From: Thalassotalea sp. 1_MG-2023
Lineage (GTDB): Bacteria > Pseudomonadota > Gammaproteobacteria > Enterobacterales > Alteromonadaceae
Assembly: GCF_030546745.1 (NCBI RefSeq)
Contig: NZ_JAUOPD010000008.1
Coordinates: 1 to 64,000, forward strand
Length of the DNA stretch: 64,000 nucleotides
Direction: 5' to 3'
Of the stretch, positions 21,463 to 30,755 are shown one piece after another (the first letter of the stretch is position 1; each line of letters begins with the position of its first letter). The notes beneath the pieces were generated by a model, which made no database searches, was not told the DNA's origin, and saw only the letters and a list, made by a program, of their open reading frames with translations. Position numbers and translations under genes: made by a program.

Positions 21463-21597
21463 ATTAAGATAACCTAACTATTACAGTTTCAACTCATTTA
21501 CACTAACTCCCAACAAAGAAAACTGATTTACAAACAATCCCCCAAAGCGTCAATGGCAAAACCACTGACTCTGTTACTTCTTAATAGGATTTAAACA

Positions 21598-24500
21598 TTA
21601 ACGCTTAATGAGTAAGGATTTACGCCATAAATAAAATACCGCAGGTAACACTAATAAGGTTAGTAATACGGCACTTGCCATGCCTCCAACCATTGGAGCA
21701 GCAATTCGACTCATCACTTCAGAGCCTGTACCACTACCATAAAGTATCGGCAATAAACCGATAATGATTGTGGCCACCGTCATCATTACCGGACGAACAC
21801 GTAAACCTGCGCCTTGCATAATGGCTTCAACCAACGCGGAAGTATCAAAATCACGATGTTGTCTTTCGGCTTGTGCTTTCGCTTCTTTCAGTGCTTGATT
21901 TAAATACACGAGCATAATCACGCCTATTTCAACACAAATACCAGCAAGGGCAATAAAACCAACGCCAACCGCCACAGAAAAATTAAAGCCTTCTAAATAC
22001 ATCAGCCAAATACCACCAATCATGGCAAGTGGTAACGTTCCCATAATCATCGCAACTTCAGCAAAGCTTCTAAAGTTCAAGTACAGCAAAACAACGATAA
22101 TCGCTAACGTTAATGGCAACACATAGCTCAATTTTTCTTGAGCCCGTTGCATGTATTCATATTGTCCAGCCCAAGAAATTGAATAGCCTGCAGGTAAATC
22201 AATTTCATTAGCTATTTTTACCTTCGCCCCTTCAACATAACTGCCAATGTCAACTTCATCTATATCGATAAATGTCCAGCCATTGATGCGAGCATTTTCA
22301 CTTTTAATGCTCGGTGGACCATTTTCAACATACACATTAGCAACATCTGCTAACGCTATGCGCTGGCCGTTAGGGGTAATAACAGGTAGCTTCTGTAACT
22401 GCTCTGGAGAGTCTCGATAATCTTGCGGGTATCGTAAGTTAATCGGGTAGCGCTCAAGCCCTTCCACCGTTTGCGCAACGTTCATACCGCCAATCGCTGT
22501 AGCAACGACTTGTTGTACATCAGCGATATTTAAACCGTAACGAGCAGCTTTTATACGATCAATATCCACTTTAATATATCGACCACCGGCAACACGTTCA
22601 GAATATACTGACACCGTACCGGGATGATCTTTAAGCACGGCTTCCAATTGCTGACCAATTTCTTGGATCACCTTAATATCACTGCCTGCTACTTTGATAC
22701 CCACAGGGGTTTTAATGCCCGTGGCTAGCATATCGATACGTGTTTTTATCGGCATAACCCATGCATTGGTTAACCCAGGAAATTGCACTAACTGATCAAA
22801 TTCTTGCTTTAAACTTTCTGTGGTTACACCTTCACGCCATTGCGATTGAGGCTTTAATTGAATAAACGTTTCGATCATCGTTAAAGGTGCGGGATCTGTC
22901 GCCGTTTCTGCGCGACCCACCTTCCCGAACACCGTTTCCACTTCAGGCACAGTGCGAATAAGTTTATCGGTTTGCTGCAATAATTCCCGAGCTTTGCCGA
23001 TAGAAATGCCAGGGTATGTCGTTGGCATATACATGAGGTCACCCTCATCTAAAGGCGGTATAAATTCAGTGCCAATTTTATCTAGCGGGAAAAAGCCTAT
23101 ACAAGTGACTGCAAACGCTGCGATTAGAGTTATTTTTGGATAGGTTAACACCTTTTTTAGTAGTGGTTTATAAATAGCGACAAGCGCTCTATTCACCGGA
23201 TTTTTTTGTTCTGATATGATTTTTCCGCGAATAAAATACCCCATTAACACAGGTGTTAATGTTATAGCTAAGCCTGCTGAAGCTGCCATTGCATAAGTTT
23301 TGGTATAAGCGAGTGGCGCAAACATTCTGCCTTCTTGTGCTTCAAGAATGAAAACAGGCAAAAAACTCACTGTAATAATAAGTAAGCTAAAGAAAAGTGC
23401 GGGCCCAACTTCAGATGCTGATTTCGCGACTATTTGCCAGCGATTATCTTTAGTCAGAGGCGTTTTTTCTATATGTTTGTGCATGTTTTCAATCATGACA
23501 ATCGCGCCATCGGTCATGGCGCCAATGGCAATCGCTATACCACCTAACGACATGATATTGGCATTAATCCCTTGGTAATACATGATGATAAATGACACTA
23601 AAATACCGAGCGGTAGCGTGATAATAGCCACCATTGACGATCGCACATGAAACAGAAATACCACACATACAAGTGCAACAATCGCTAACTCTTCAACGAG
23701 CTTCGACCAAAGGTTATCCACTGCACTTTCAATCAGTCTGGAGCGATCATAAACCGTGACAATTTCAACACCGTCTGGTAAACCATCTTTTAATGCATCA
23801 AGTTTCGCCTTTACCCCGTCAATGGTTTGCTGAGCATTTTCACCAAAACGCATCACCACAACGCCTCCGACGACTTCACCTTCACCATTGAGTTCAGCAA
23901 TACCACGGCGCATTTGTGGCCCTAGGTTAATGTCTGCAATATCACCTAATAATAAAGGCGTACCGTTGACATTCAAACCAAGTGGTATGGCACTTAAGTC
24001 ACTGATTGATTGAATATAACCAGAAGTTGTTACCATGTACTCCGCTTCAGCCATTTCAACCACTGATGCACCGACTTCTTGATTACCTTGTTTAATTGCC
24101 GTTTGAATTAAACTCAGCGGAAGGTCATAAGCGCGCAGTTTATCGGGGTCAACAACCACTTGGTATTGTTTAACCATTCCGCCTACAGCAGCAACTTCCG
24201 AAACACCTTCAACCGTTTGTAACTCATACTTTAGAAACCAATCTTGAAGGCTGCGTAACTGGCTAATATCGTGCTGACCTGTTTTATCAACAAGTGCATA
24301 AAGATACACCCAGCCAACACCTGTTGCATCAGGGCCTAATTGCGGTTTCGCCGAACTTGGTAAGTTAGGGGCAACTTGAGATAAATACTCCAATACGCGC
24401 GAACGAGCCCAATACAAATCGGTATTATCATCAAAGATGATATACACATAAGAATCACCAAAAAATGAATACCCTCGCACAGTTTGTGCACCAGGTACCG

Positions 24501-24723
24501 ATAACATGGCAGTGGTTAAGGGGTAAGTAACCTGATCTTCAACCACATGAGGTGCTTGCCCAGGGTATGATGTTTTAATGATCACCTGCACATCAGATAA
24601 ATCAGGTAAAGCGTCAACAGGTGTATTTTTAAAAGCAAAAACACCTACGCCAATGATAATTAATGTCGTCAATAACACAAAAAAGCGATTAAAGACTGAC
24701 CAATGAATTATACGTTCTATCAT
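21598..24723 (-). CDS. cusA: Copper/silver efflux RND pump, inner-membrane protein
   Basis: A 1041-residue heavy-metal RND transporter. It has the usual two repeats of one membrane helix, a large periplasmic loop and five more helices (first helix FFVLLTTLIIIGVGVFAF). The helix-4 motif GGIAIAIGAMTDGAIVMIENMHK carries the aspartate typical of monovalent-metal (HME4, Cu/Ag) pumps. The periplasmic metal-relay region has methionines around MPIKTRIDMLATGIKTPVG and MSLGG. It begins 11 bases after cusB and ends the operon; the C-terminus is PAVFYLWRKSLLIKR. It assembles with CusB and CusC to export Cu(I)/Ag(I) across the outer membrane. Confidence 0.92.
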   Translation of the reverse strand: MIERIIHWSVFNRFFVLLTTLIIIGVGVFAFKNTPVDALPDLSDVQVIIKTSYPGQAPHVVEDQVTYPLTTAMLSVPGAQTVRGYSFFGDSYVYIIFDDNTDLYWARSRVLEYLSQVAPNLPSSAKPQLGPDATGVGWVYLYALVDKTGQHDISQLRSLQDWFLKYELQTVEGVSEVAAVGGMVKQYQVVVDPDKLRAYDLPLSLIQTAIKQGNQEVGASVVEMAEAEYMVTTSGYIQSISDLSAIPLGLNVNGTPLLLGDIADINLGPQMRRGIAELNGEGEVVGGVVVMRFGENAQQTIDGVKAKLDALKDGLPDGVEIVTVYDRSRLIESAVDNLWSKLVEELAIVALVCVVFLFHVRSSMVAIITLPLGILVSFIIMYYQGINANIMSLGGIAIAIGAMTDGAIVMIENMHKHIEKTPLTKDNRWQIVAKSASEVGPALFFSLLIITVSFLPVFILEAQEGRMFAPLAYTKTYAMAASAGLAITLTPVLMGYFIRGKIISEQKNPVNRALVAIYKPLLKKVLTYPKITLIAAFAVTCIGFFPLDKIGTEFIPPLDEGDLMYMPTTYPGISIGKARELLQQTDKLIRTVPEVETVFGKVGRAETATDPAPLTMIETFIQLKPQSQWREGVTTESLKQEFDQLVQFPGLTNAWVMPIKTRIDMLATGIKTPVGIKVAGSDIKVIQEIGQQLEAVLKDHPGTVSVYSERVAGGRYIKVDIDRIKAARYGLNIADVQQVVATAIGGMNVAQTVEGLERYPINLRYPQDYRDSPEQLQKLPVITPNGQRIALADVANVYVENGPPSIKSENARINGWTFIDIDEVDIGSYVEGAKVKIANEIDLPAGYSISWAGQYEYMQRAQEKLSYVLPLTLAIIVVLLYLNFRSFAEVAMIMGTLPLAMIGGIWLMYLEGFNFSVAVGVGFIALAGICVEIGVIMLVYLNQALKEAKAQAERQHRDFDTSALVEAIMQGAGLRVRPVMMTVATIIIGLLPILYGSGTGSEVMSRIAAPMVGGMASAVLLTLLVLPAVFYLWRKSLLIKR

Positions 24724-24734
24724 CTCAGTCTCAC

Positions 24735-26489
24735 TTAGTGGTGTTGGTTGTGATTGTTATGCTGTTGGTGATCAGTGTCACCAACGTTAACAGGTGTCAT
24801 GTCAACAATAATGAAATCATCATGTACTTCAAACGTGAAGGTGACTTGCCCATCGTTTGAGAATACCTGTAAATCAATACTTTCATCGACGATAAAATCC
24901 ATAGTGGCGGCTGGTCTATCCCATTTTTCAATGGCTTCACGGCTAATATTGACCACTCTTGTATCATGGTCAATTTGATTAATGACACCGTTAACCGTTG
25001 CCGAAGACACTGACTCATTGGCCGTTTCAGGTTGTGAAATTATATGAATGCCGGTTATTTCGAATCCGCCATCATCCGTTTTGCTCACTTCAAAGTGCAA
25101 CACCTGCCCTGACATTAGCGTATCAACGTCAACACTTTGAGCAATATTGAAATCCATCGTCATTTCTGGCCAGTCCCAAGCCTCTGCAGGTTCATGGCTA
25201 ATATTTGCCATGCTATGTTCAGCCATAACATGATTTACTTTTCCTTGCATCCATACTGAATTAGGCGTTTCATCATGATACATACGTTTAAAATCTGACG
25301 TTTTACTGGATTCTGAATCAATTAAAAATTGTGCGGAAGTCACCACAACATCATGCTGATCTAATCCATTTAAAATCTCGATATGGTTTTTATCTACACG
25401 ACCAATAGTTACTTCAATAGATTTAAACTGGCCTTCACCCAATGCAAGCACAACACGATCTTGTTTCCCGGTGCGGATCACAGCCTCTTTAGGAACTAAA
25501 ATAGCGCGGTTAGCTTGGTTTGCATGAATGGACACTTGCGCGAACATATTAGGTTTTAACAGATGTTTTGGATTATCAAATTTTAATCTTACGCGCAGTG
25601 TACGTGTTTCACTATTTAACGTTGGGTAAACATAATCAACAACGCCAGTCCATTCTTTACCTGGTAAAGAGTCGAGCGCCATCGTCACCGCAAGCCCTTG
25701 TTTGATTAACGCAATATCTCGTTCAAACACTTCAGCTTCCACCCATACCTGATCGAGTTTTCCAATACTTAGTAAAGTAGTCCCCGGTTGTACATAGAAA
25801 CCTTCTCTGATTTGTAAGTCATCAACAACCCCAGCTTGCGGCGAATAAAACGTAACATGTTGTTTTACTTTACCGGTCTTTTCGAGTGCTTTGATAAATT
25901 CAGCTGATAACTGTAACGCCGTTAAACGTTCTTTTGCTGCTGTAATTATCGACCTGTTATTGCGTTTTAGTGCGATTAGAAACTCTTCTTGGGCATTAAC
26001 AAGTTGTGGAGAATATAAGGTATACAACGGCTGCCCTTTTTCAACAGGATCACCTGCCGCTTTAACATAGAGCTTTTCAATCCAACCATCGACACGAGGG
26101 TGAATATGCACCAACGCATTTTCATCATATTGCACATAGCCAACCGTTGAAATTTCGCTATGCATCGCTTTTAGTGCAACAGGTTCGGTACGTACTCCAA
26201 GGTTATTGACCACATAAGGAGAAATTTCTACTGTCCCCGGGCCGTGTTCATTTGCTGAGTCAGTTTGCTCATATACCGGAATTAAATCCATGCCCATCGG
26301 CGACTTTCCCGGCTGATCTCGGCGGTAATTCGCATCCATTGGCGCTACCCAATATAACGGCTTTTTCTCTGATGACGCTGTAGAGGCGTTATTATCGTGT
26401 GAGCCCGTATTTTGTAATACACTCAATGTACTAGCACCTAGCGCAGCACCTGCAATAACAGCGATAATGATTTTATGATTAGATTGCAT
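24735..26489 (-). CDS. cusB: Copper/silver efflux adaptor CusB fused to two CusF-like domains
   Basis: This 584-residue membrane-fusion protein is much longer than a standard CusB (about 400). After a membrane anchor it has a heavy-metal-binding domain (YWVAPMDANYRRDQPGKSPMGMDLIPVYE), the lipoyl/hairpin region (VHIHPRVDGWIEKLYVKAAGDPVEKGQPLYTLYSPQLV) and beta-barrel, then two tandem CusF-like domains at about residues 415-490 and 500-570. The first keeps the Cu(I) ligands of CusF: His in SHEPAEAW, then Trp and two Met in WPEMTMDF. The second reads SREAIEKW and RPAATMDF, so His, Trp and one Met are lost. The C-terminus ends in a His-rich tail (HQQHNNHNQHH). It overlaps cusC by one base (TAATG). 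Confidence 0.88.
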   Translation of the reverse strand: MQSNHKIIIAVIAGAALGASTLSVLQNTGSHDNNASTASSEKKPLYWVAPMDANYRRDQPGKSPMGMDLIPVYEQTDSANEHGPGTVEISPYVVNNLGVRTEPVALKAMHSEISTVGYVQYDENALVHIHPRVDGWIEKLYVKAAGDPVEKGQPLYTLYSPQLVNAQEEFLIALKRNNRSIITAAKERLTALQLSAEFIKALEKTGKVKQHVTFYSPQAGVVDDLQIREGFYVQPGTTLLSIGKLDQVWVEAEVFERDIALIKQGLAVTMALDSLPGKEWTGVVDYVYPTLNSETRTLRVRLKFDNPKHLLKPNMFAQVSIHANQANRAILVPKEAVIRTGKQDRVVLALGEGQFKSIEVTIGRVDKNHIEILNGLDQHDVVVTSAQFLIDSESSKTSDFKRMYHDETPNSVWMQGKVNHVMAEHSMANISHEPAEAWDWPEMTMDFNIAQSVDVDTLMSGQVLHFEVSKTDDGGFEITGIHIISQPETANESVSSATVNGVINQIDHDTRVVNISREAIEKWDRPAATMDFIVDESIDLQVFSNDGQVTFTFEVHDDFIIVDMTPVNVGDTDHQQHNNHNQHH

Positions 26490-27901
26490 TATTGGTCTCC
26501 AAATTGCTGACTAAGCACAGTATTTACGTTTTTTTGTGAGGGAATATATTGATGAGGTTCATCATCTTGCGTGAAAAAATAATTAATGCGAACAACCGCT
26601 TTAAGGGCTTCTACATCAATGTTTAATGCTGCTATTTTAGTATTTAATTGTGCAATCCTTGCTCTAACCACTTCTGAAAAGTCACCGTCATCATTGGTAT
26701 AGGCAGTTAGTGACGCTTCAGCTTGATTATGCGTTTGTTTAAGCAATTGTTGTTGATATAGCTTTTGTCGCTCTGAAAGTCGCTTTAGCTGTCTTGTTTC
26801 TTGTTCAACTGCGCTAATCATCTGTTTGGTTAATAGTAATTTTTCAGTTTTTACCGCGGCTGACTCAGCAATGGAGGCCGCTACTTGTTTGTCTTGTTTA
26901 TTATCCGTAAATAGGGGTAAATCAAAGGTAACGCCTACCGAAAACAAATCAGCACGACTATCTCCAGAGGGCATATTATCTCGATAACTATAACTGGCAT
27001 TAACTCCCCATTGCGGCTTATATTGCTGCTTTGCTAACACCACATTTTTCTCAACGACTTGTTGCTTAACATCAATCACTCGCAAAGCAGGATGATTTAA
27101 TAGCACTTTTGCCAAACGATTACGTGAGTATTTTGCTGTTTTAAGCAATTCTGGTCGCGTTAACCGAAGGTCAGGCAATTGAGATGAAACATTAAATACC
27201 AAGGCTTGACTGTCAAAATCAAACGTGTCGGCTGCATTACTAGGATCATAAACATGCAACCATTCATTTAAACGTGCAATTGCGGTTTCTAACTGTTGTT
27301 TTTCAAGCATTAACCTATCTTCAAGTTGCACAATTTCTAACTGAGCACGAATAACATCTTGTTGACGAGTTTTACCAACAACGTTTGAATAGCTCACTTG
27401 TGCCACTTCTGCAATCTGCTCGAACAAAGCCCAGTCTTTTTCTATCAGGGTAATGGTGCGTTGAGCTAAAAAAGCATCCAGCCATAATTGTGAAACAGTG
27501 CTTTTCACCGTCGCTTGGCGAACTTTTCGCATTAATGGAAATTTAGTTGCATCAAGCTTCAATTGGTTTTGTTTAATCGCCAAGCTATCTCCGCGAGGAA
27601 ACATTTGAGCAACACCGACTTTTAATTGTGTCATCCCTTCTTGCTCAGTATTCCAAGAATCAACAGGAAGGTTCATCATACCTATTGAAACCTTAGGATC
27701 TGGCAATGTACCCGCAGCAATACTTCTCTGGTGAACCGCTTGCTGTGTTAAGCGATTGCCATGTAGCCAAGGATCATTTTTTTCAGCGATCGTAATTGCT
27801 TGCATCAGTGAAACAGTGTTTTCTGCTTGCGATGTTAAAGCAAAAAAACCCATAGTTAAGCCTAACGATAATTTCGTTAATCCAATAAAAAAGCGATACA
27901 T
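26489..27901 (-). CDS. cusC: Outer-membrane efflux protein (TolC family)
   Basis: A 470-residue TolC-family protein with a signal peptide (ending LTSQAEN). It shows paired coiled-coil helix regions (KQNQLKLDATKFPLMRKVRQ; VEQETRQLKRLSERQKLYQQQLLKQ) and the repeat motif GVTFDLPLFTDNKQDKQVAASIA, near the end of the second repeat. It forms the outer-membrane duct for CusA and CusB. Its start overlaps the DUF411 gene's stop by one base (TGATG), and a GAGGAG ribosome site lies inside that gene's end. No lipobox cysteine is visible after the signal peptide, unlike some CusC proteins. Confidence 0.85.
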   Translation of the reverse strand: MYRFFIGLTKLSLGLTMGFFALTSQAENTVSLMQAITIAEKNDPWLHGNRLTQQAVHQRSIAAGTLPDPKVSIGMMNLPVDSWNTEQEGMTQLKVGVAQMFPRGDSLAIKQNQLKLDATKFPLMRKVRQATVKSTVSQLWLDAFLAQRTITLIEKDWALFEQIAEVAQVSYSNVVGKTRQQDVIRAQLEIVQLEDRLMLEKQQLETAIARLNEWLHVYDPSNAADTFDFDSQALVFNVSSQLPDLRLTRPELLKTAKYSRNRLAKVLLNHPALRVIDVKQQVVEKNVVLAKQQYKPQWGVNASYSYRDNMPSGDSRADLFSVGVTFDLPLFTDNKQDKQVAASIAESAAVKTEKLLLTKQMISAVEQETRQLKRLSERQKLYQQQLLKQTHNQAEASLTAYTNDDGDFSEVVRARIAQLNTKIAALNIDVEALKAVVRINYFFTQDDEPHQYIPSQKNVNTVLSQQFGDQ

Positions 27902-28398
27902 CAGAATTGCTCCTCATAAGATCGAACAGTTGCGAAAACTTTGCTAGTGCCATTTTTCGTTAACATTAAAATGTTATACGGCATAAAACGGTGACCAACC
28001 TCCATTCCTGGCGAGCCTATTGGCATCGCTGGTACCGTTAAACCAATAGCGTCGGTATGTTTTTCGCTCAAAAATTGTTTGATGAATTTGGCAGGTATAT
28101 GACCTTCGAAAACAAAGCCGCTTTGTGTAACGGCGGTATGGCAAGATCGATGATTCGACTTTATGCCGTAGTGATTTTTTATTTGTTCAAGACTTCGGTA
28201 ATCTTGCGAAAACGCGATAATACCTTGGTCTTCAATATGCGTGATCCATTTTTTACAACAACCACACGTTGGTGTTTTATAGACCAAAAGCGCGAGTGGA
28301 TCGCCTTCAGACTCAGGTTCATGTGTGTGCTCATTAGCACCAACAATCATAGGTAATAGCAGTAATATTGCTGCTAGTGTTAAATAAGTTTTGATCAT
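27901..28398 (-). CDS. Periplasmic DUF411 metal-binding protein of the copper operon
   Basis: A 165-residue exported protein with a DUF411 domain: VYKTPTCGCCKKWITHIEDQG with a CGCC motif, followed by NRSCHTAVTQSGFVFEGHIPAKFIKQFL and AIGLTVPAMPIGSPGME. Such proteins appear with copper-resistance systems and may bind Cu(I) by cysteines and methionines. The start is set at the ATG at 28398, after a GGGGGC ribosome site; an upstream TTG would add five residues. It is the first gene of the DUF411-cusC-cusB-cusA operon. A His-rich stretch NEHTHEPESEG follows the signal peptide, which may add metal binding. Confidence 0.82.
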   Translation of the reverse strand: MIKTYLTLAAILLLLPMIVGANEHTHEPESEGDPLALLVYKTPTCGCCKKWITHIEDQGIIAFSQDYRSLEQIKNHYGIKSNHRSCHTAVTQSGFVFEGHIPAKFIKQFLSEKHTDAIGLTVPAMPIGSPGMEVGHRFMPYNILMLTKNGTSKVFATVRSYEEQF

Positions 28399-28484
28399 TT
28401 TGCCCCCAGACAAAGCTGGATGTTAATTCGGCGTATAAACGCTAAATAAATTTACAGAAAAGTTAATAAACTGCGGGTTCTATA

Positions 28485-28504
28485 CTGCATTTGATAAAAT
28501 GCAG
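28485..28504. promoter_or_regulatory. Palindrome upstream of the copper operon
   Basis: CTGCATTT-GATA-AAATGCAG is a perfect eight-base inverted repeat 87 bases before the first gene of the copper operon, and 17 bases after the stop of the gene upstream. It could be an operator or the end of the upstream transcript. It does not resemble the usual CueR spacing, so regulation by a different protein, or a terminator role, is open. Confidence 0.35.
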
Positions 28505-28520
28505 ACGCACTAACCCTGTA

Positions 28521-28961
28521 TTAGGCAAATATGGGAGGTCGATATAAAGAGGTAAGCGTTTGACTTTGCTCAGCTTGTGAAACAGAAAGAATTTTCACTG
28601 ACAGTTCGAGTTGTCGTGTTTGAATCGTTGAAAAGAGTGCCGCTGCAATATTAGAGCAACTACCACTAAAACAGCTGCAAGATTGCTGACAACAGCTATC
28701 ATCCATGTTTTCATGGTGTTCAGTCGATTGTTCTGTCATCTGATGATGACTATGATCCATCATGTTCATCTGCGATGATGATTGACTCGTTTGCTTCATA
28801 TTCATCATATGATAAGACATTACGGTAGACGCCAAAGCCTGACCTAAAAAGGACAAGCAGACCGTCAGTACTAATAATGTTTTAATAACGTGAGTCGACA
28901 CCAGTGCAAAACCAAATAGCTCAATTGAGGAGATAATTACACAGTTATCGGTTTTAATCAA
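28521..28961 (-). CDS. Small exported His/Met/Cys-rich protein, likely copper-related
   Basis: The frame covers 146 residues with a hydrophobic signal sequence (VIKTLLVLTVCLSFLGQALAS). The mature part is rich in metal-binding residues: MSYHMMNMKQ, MNMMDHSHHQMTEQ, EHHENMDDSCCQQSCSCFSGSC. The end reads TSLYRPPIFA, as in several small proteins found next to copper efflux genes. The start is uncertain: the frame begins with a TTG at 28961, and a GTG at about 28902 closer to the signal peptide is equally possible. It precedes the DUF411-cusCBA operon on the same strand. A role in binding periplasmic copper is inferred from composition and context. Confidence 0.6.
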   Translation of the reverse strand: MIKTDNCVIISSIELFGFALVSTHVIKTLLVLTVCLSFLGQALASTVMSYHMMNMKQTSQSSSQMNMMDHSHHQMTEQSTEHHENMDDSCCQQSCSCFSGSCSNIAAALFSTIQTRQLELSVKILSVSQAEQSQTLTSLYRPPIFA

Positions 28962-29009
28962 TAAACTGATACCACTTTAGCTGTGATCAGGCCAAAGTGA
29001 AAAAGCAAA

Positions 29010-29045
29010 GGTGCTCACTCACTCGACAACAAGTATGTAAGCACC
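29010..29045 (-). terminator. Possible terminator after the PhoH gene
   Basis: GGTGCTCAC (29010-29018) and GTAAGCACC (29037-29045) pair with one mismatch across an 18-base loop. On the minus strand T-rich sequence follows (TTTGCTTTTT). It is 38 bases past the stop at 29084. Confidence 0.45.
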
Positions 29046-29083
29046 CTATCTTTATTTACCACATGATTTACTACATGGTTTCT

Positions 29084-30463
29084 TTATAAATTTTCTTCCG
29101 CAAATGATGCTAATCGCGAACGAACAACGCCATTTAAGTTCACCGTTGTACTGCCTGGAAAGTCTTTAAAGCGTTCAACAATGTAGGTTAAGCCAGATGT
29201 TAAAGCACTTAAATAATTACTGTCTATTTGCGCCAGATTACCACTGCACACTAACTTGGTGCCTTCACCACAGCGAGTGATAATTGTTTTCAGTTGAGAT
29301 GCCGTTAAGTTTTGACATTCGTCTAAAATCACAAAGGCATTTTGAATACTTCTACCGCGCATAAAGTTTACCGATTTAAATTGAATATTCGCTTTATCCA
29401 TAATGTAGTTTAAGCTACCTTCCATATTTTCATCTTGTTTATGCAATACTTCTAATGAATCGGTAATAGCCGCTAGCCAAGGCGCCATTTTTTCTTCTTC
29501 CGTACCGGGTAAAAAGCCAATAGATTCAGCAATTTCAGGCGTACTTCGGGTAACAATAACCTTGTCATACATGCCTCGTTCGATCACTAATTCTAACGCC
29601 GAAGCTAAAGCAAGTAAGGTTTTACCGCACCCTGCAGGGCCCGTTAAAATGACCAAGTCGATCGATGGGTCCAGCAACGCATCCATCGCTATACCTTGAT
29701 AAATATTTTTTGGTGAAATGCCCCATGCCTGCTTTGACATAAGCCGTTCACGCCCTAGATCAGCAATCGCTAATTTTTGTTCATCCCAACCCACCACTTT
29801 ACCCGCAAAATGTTCGCCCTCATCGAGTAAATATTCATTCATATAGGCGCTAGGAAACACCGATTTTTCTACATAGTGTGTGGTATTTCGTCCTTCTGAT
29901 TCACTTTCACAGCTTTTTACTTGCTGCCAAAAGTCTCCTGAAAATTTGTGGTAACCCTTGGTAAGAAATTGAATATCATCAATTAACTGATCAGTTCGAT
30001 AGTCTTCAACATGCTTAAGGCCCGCCCCTTTTGCCTTAAGGCGCATATTAATATCTTTTGTAACAAGCACAACTTTACGCGTTTTACGGGTGCCTTGAAT
30101 GTGTAAAGCAGTATTAATAATACGATTATCATTTTCATTAAATGATAGCTTACCAGCGGTTTGTTCTAAGGTGTAGTCATTAAAAATAGACAACCTGCCC
30201 ACTTTACTACCATCTTGTTGTGTGGGGATGGGAACACCCGCAAGTACTTCTTCAGGCGTTGCATTTACTAAACAGTCTTCTAATGCTCTGATAGCTACTC
30301 GAGCATCCCGGCTGACGTCTTTGTTACGATCTTTAATAGAGTCGAGTTCTTCAAGCACGGTCATGGGAACAATTACATCGTGTTCTTGGAAAGATAGAAA
30401 AGCGAAGGGCTCGTGCAGTAATATATTAGTGTCTAATATATAGATAGTTTTTTCTTCAGTCAT
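29084..30463 (-). CDS. PIN-PhoH fusion protein (PhoH-like ATPase with PIN nuclease domain)
   Basis: A 459-residue protein. Residues about 5-150 form a PIN-type RNase domain (YILDTNILLHEPFAF, VPMTVLEELDSIK, ARVAIRALED, ITKDINMRLKAK-like VTKDINMRLKAKG with conserved acidic residues). The C-terminal half is a PhoH ATPase: Walker A ILTGPAGCGKTLLALASAL, Walker B-like FVILDECQNLT, and CGEGTKLVCSGNLAQID. PhoH2-type fusions are reported as RNA helicase/RNases in other bacteria. The ATG at 30463 is preferred over the TTG at 30481 because GAGGAAA lies just before it. It is monocistronic. Confidence 0.88.
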   Translation of the reverse strand: MTEEKTIYILDTNILLHEPFAFLSFQEHDVIVPMTVLEELDSIKDRNKDVSRDARVAIRALEDCLVNATPEEVLAGVPIPTQQDGSKVGRLSIFNDYTLEQTAGKLSFNENDNRIINTALHIQGTRKTRKVVLVTKDINMRLKAKGAGLKHVEDYRTDQLIDDIQFLTKGYHKFSGDFWQQVKSCESESEGRNTTHYVEKSVFPSAYMNEYLLDEGEHFAGKVVGWDEQKLAIADLGRERLMSKQAWGISPKNIYQGIAMDALLDPSIDLVILTGPAGCGKTLLALASALELVIERGMYDKVIVTRSTPEIAESIGFLPGTEEEKMAPWLAAITDSLEVLHKQDENMEGSLNYIMDKANIQFKSVNFMRGRSIQNAFVILDECQNLTASQLKTIITRCGEGTKLVCSGNLAQIDSNYLSALTSGLTYIVERFKDFPGSTTVNLNGVVRSRLASFAEENL

Positions 30464-30755
30464 ATACACAAATTTCCTCAAAAAAATGAAAAACCTGTGT
30501 TAATCAAATTGGCAACTAACCACTAAACAACGCTGTCAATGTGATCAACAAGTCCGTTGAAGTTTGACCCTCCTCACGCCATCAAAATGTATGAAGCAAT
30601 TTCACTTTGACACCTTCTGAGTATTGTTGCAAGTACCAATGTAATAGGTTTGCGTACTTTTTTAATAAGTCTATTTTCAGCTAGTTTGCAAGTTTTTATC
30701 CCGAAATAAAGCAGTTTACTTTTTAGTGGCTATGTTAGGAATGTTTATTGACGAT

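Noticed and set aside
28399-28520. CueR-type operator for the copper operon
   Set aside because: No promoter with the 19-base spacer and CueR dyad was seen; only a generic palindrome at 28485.
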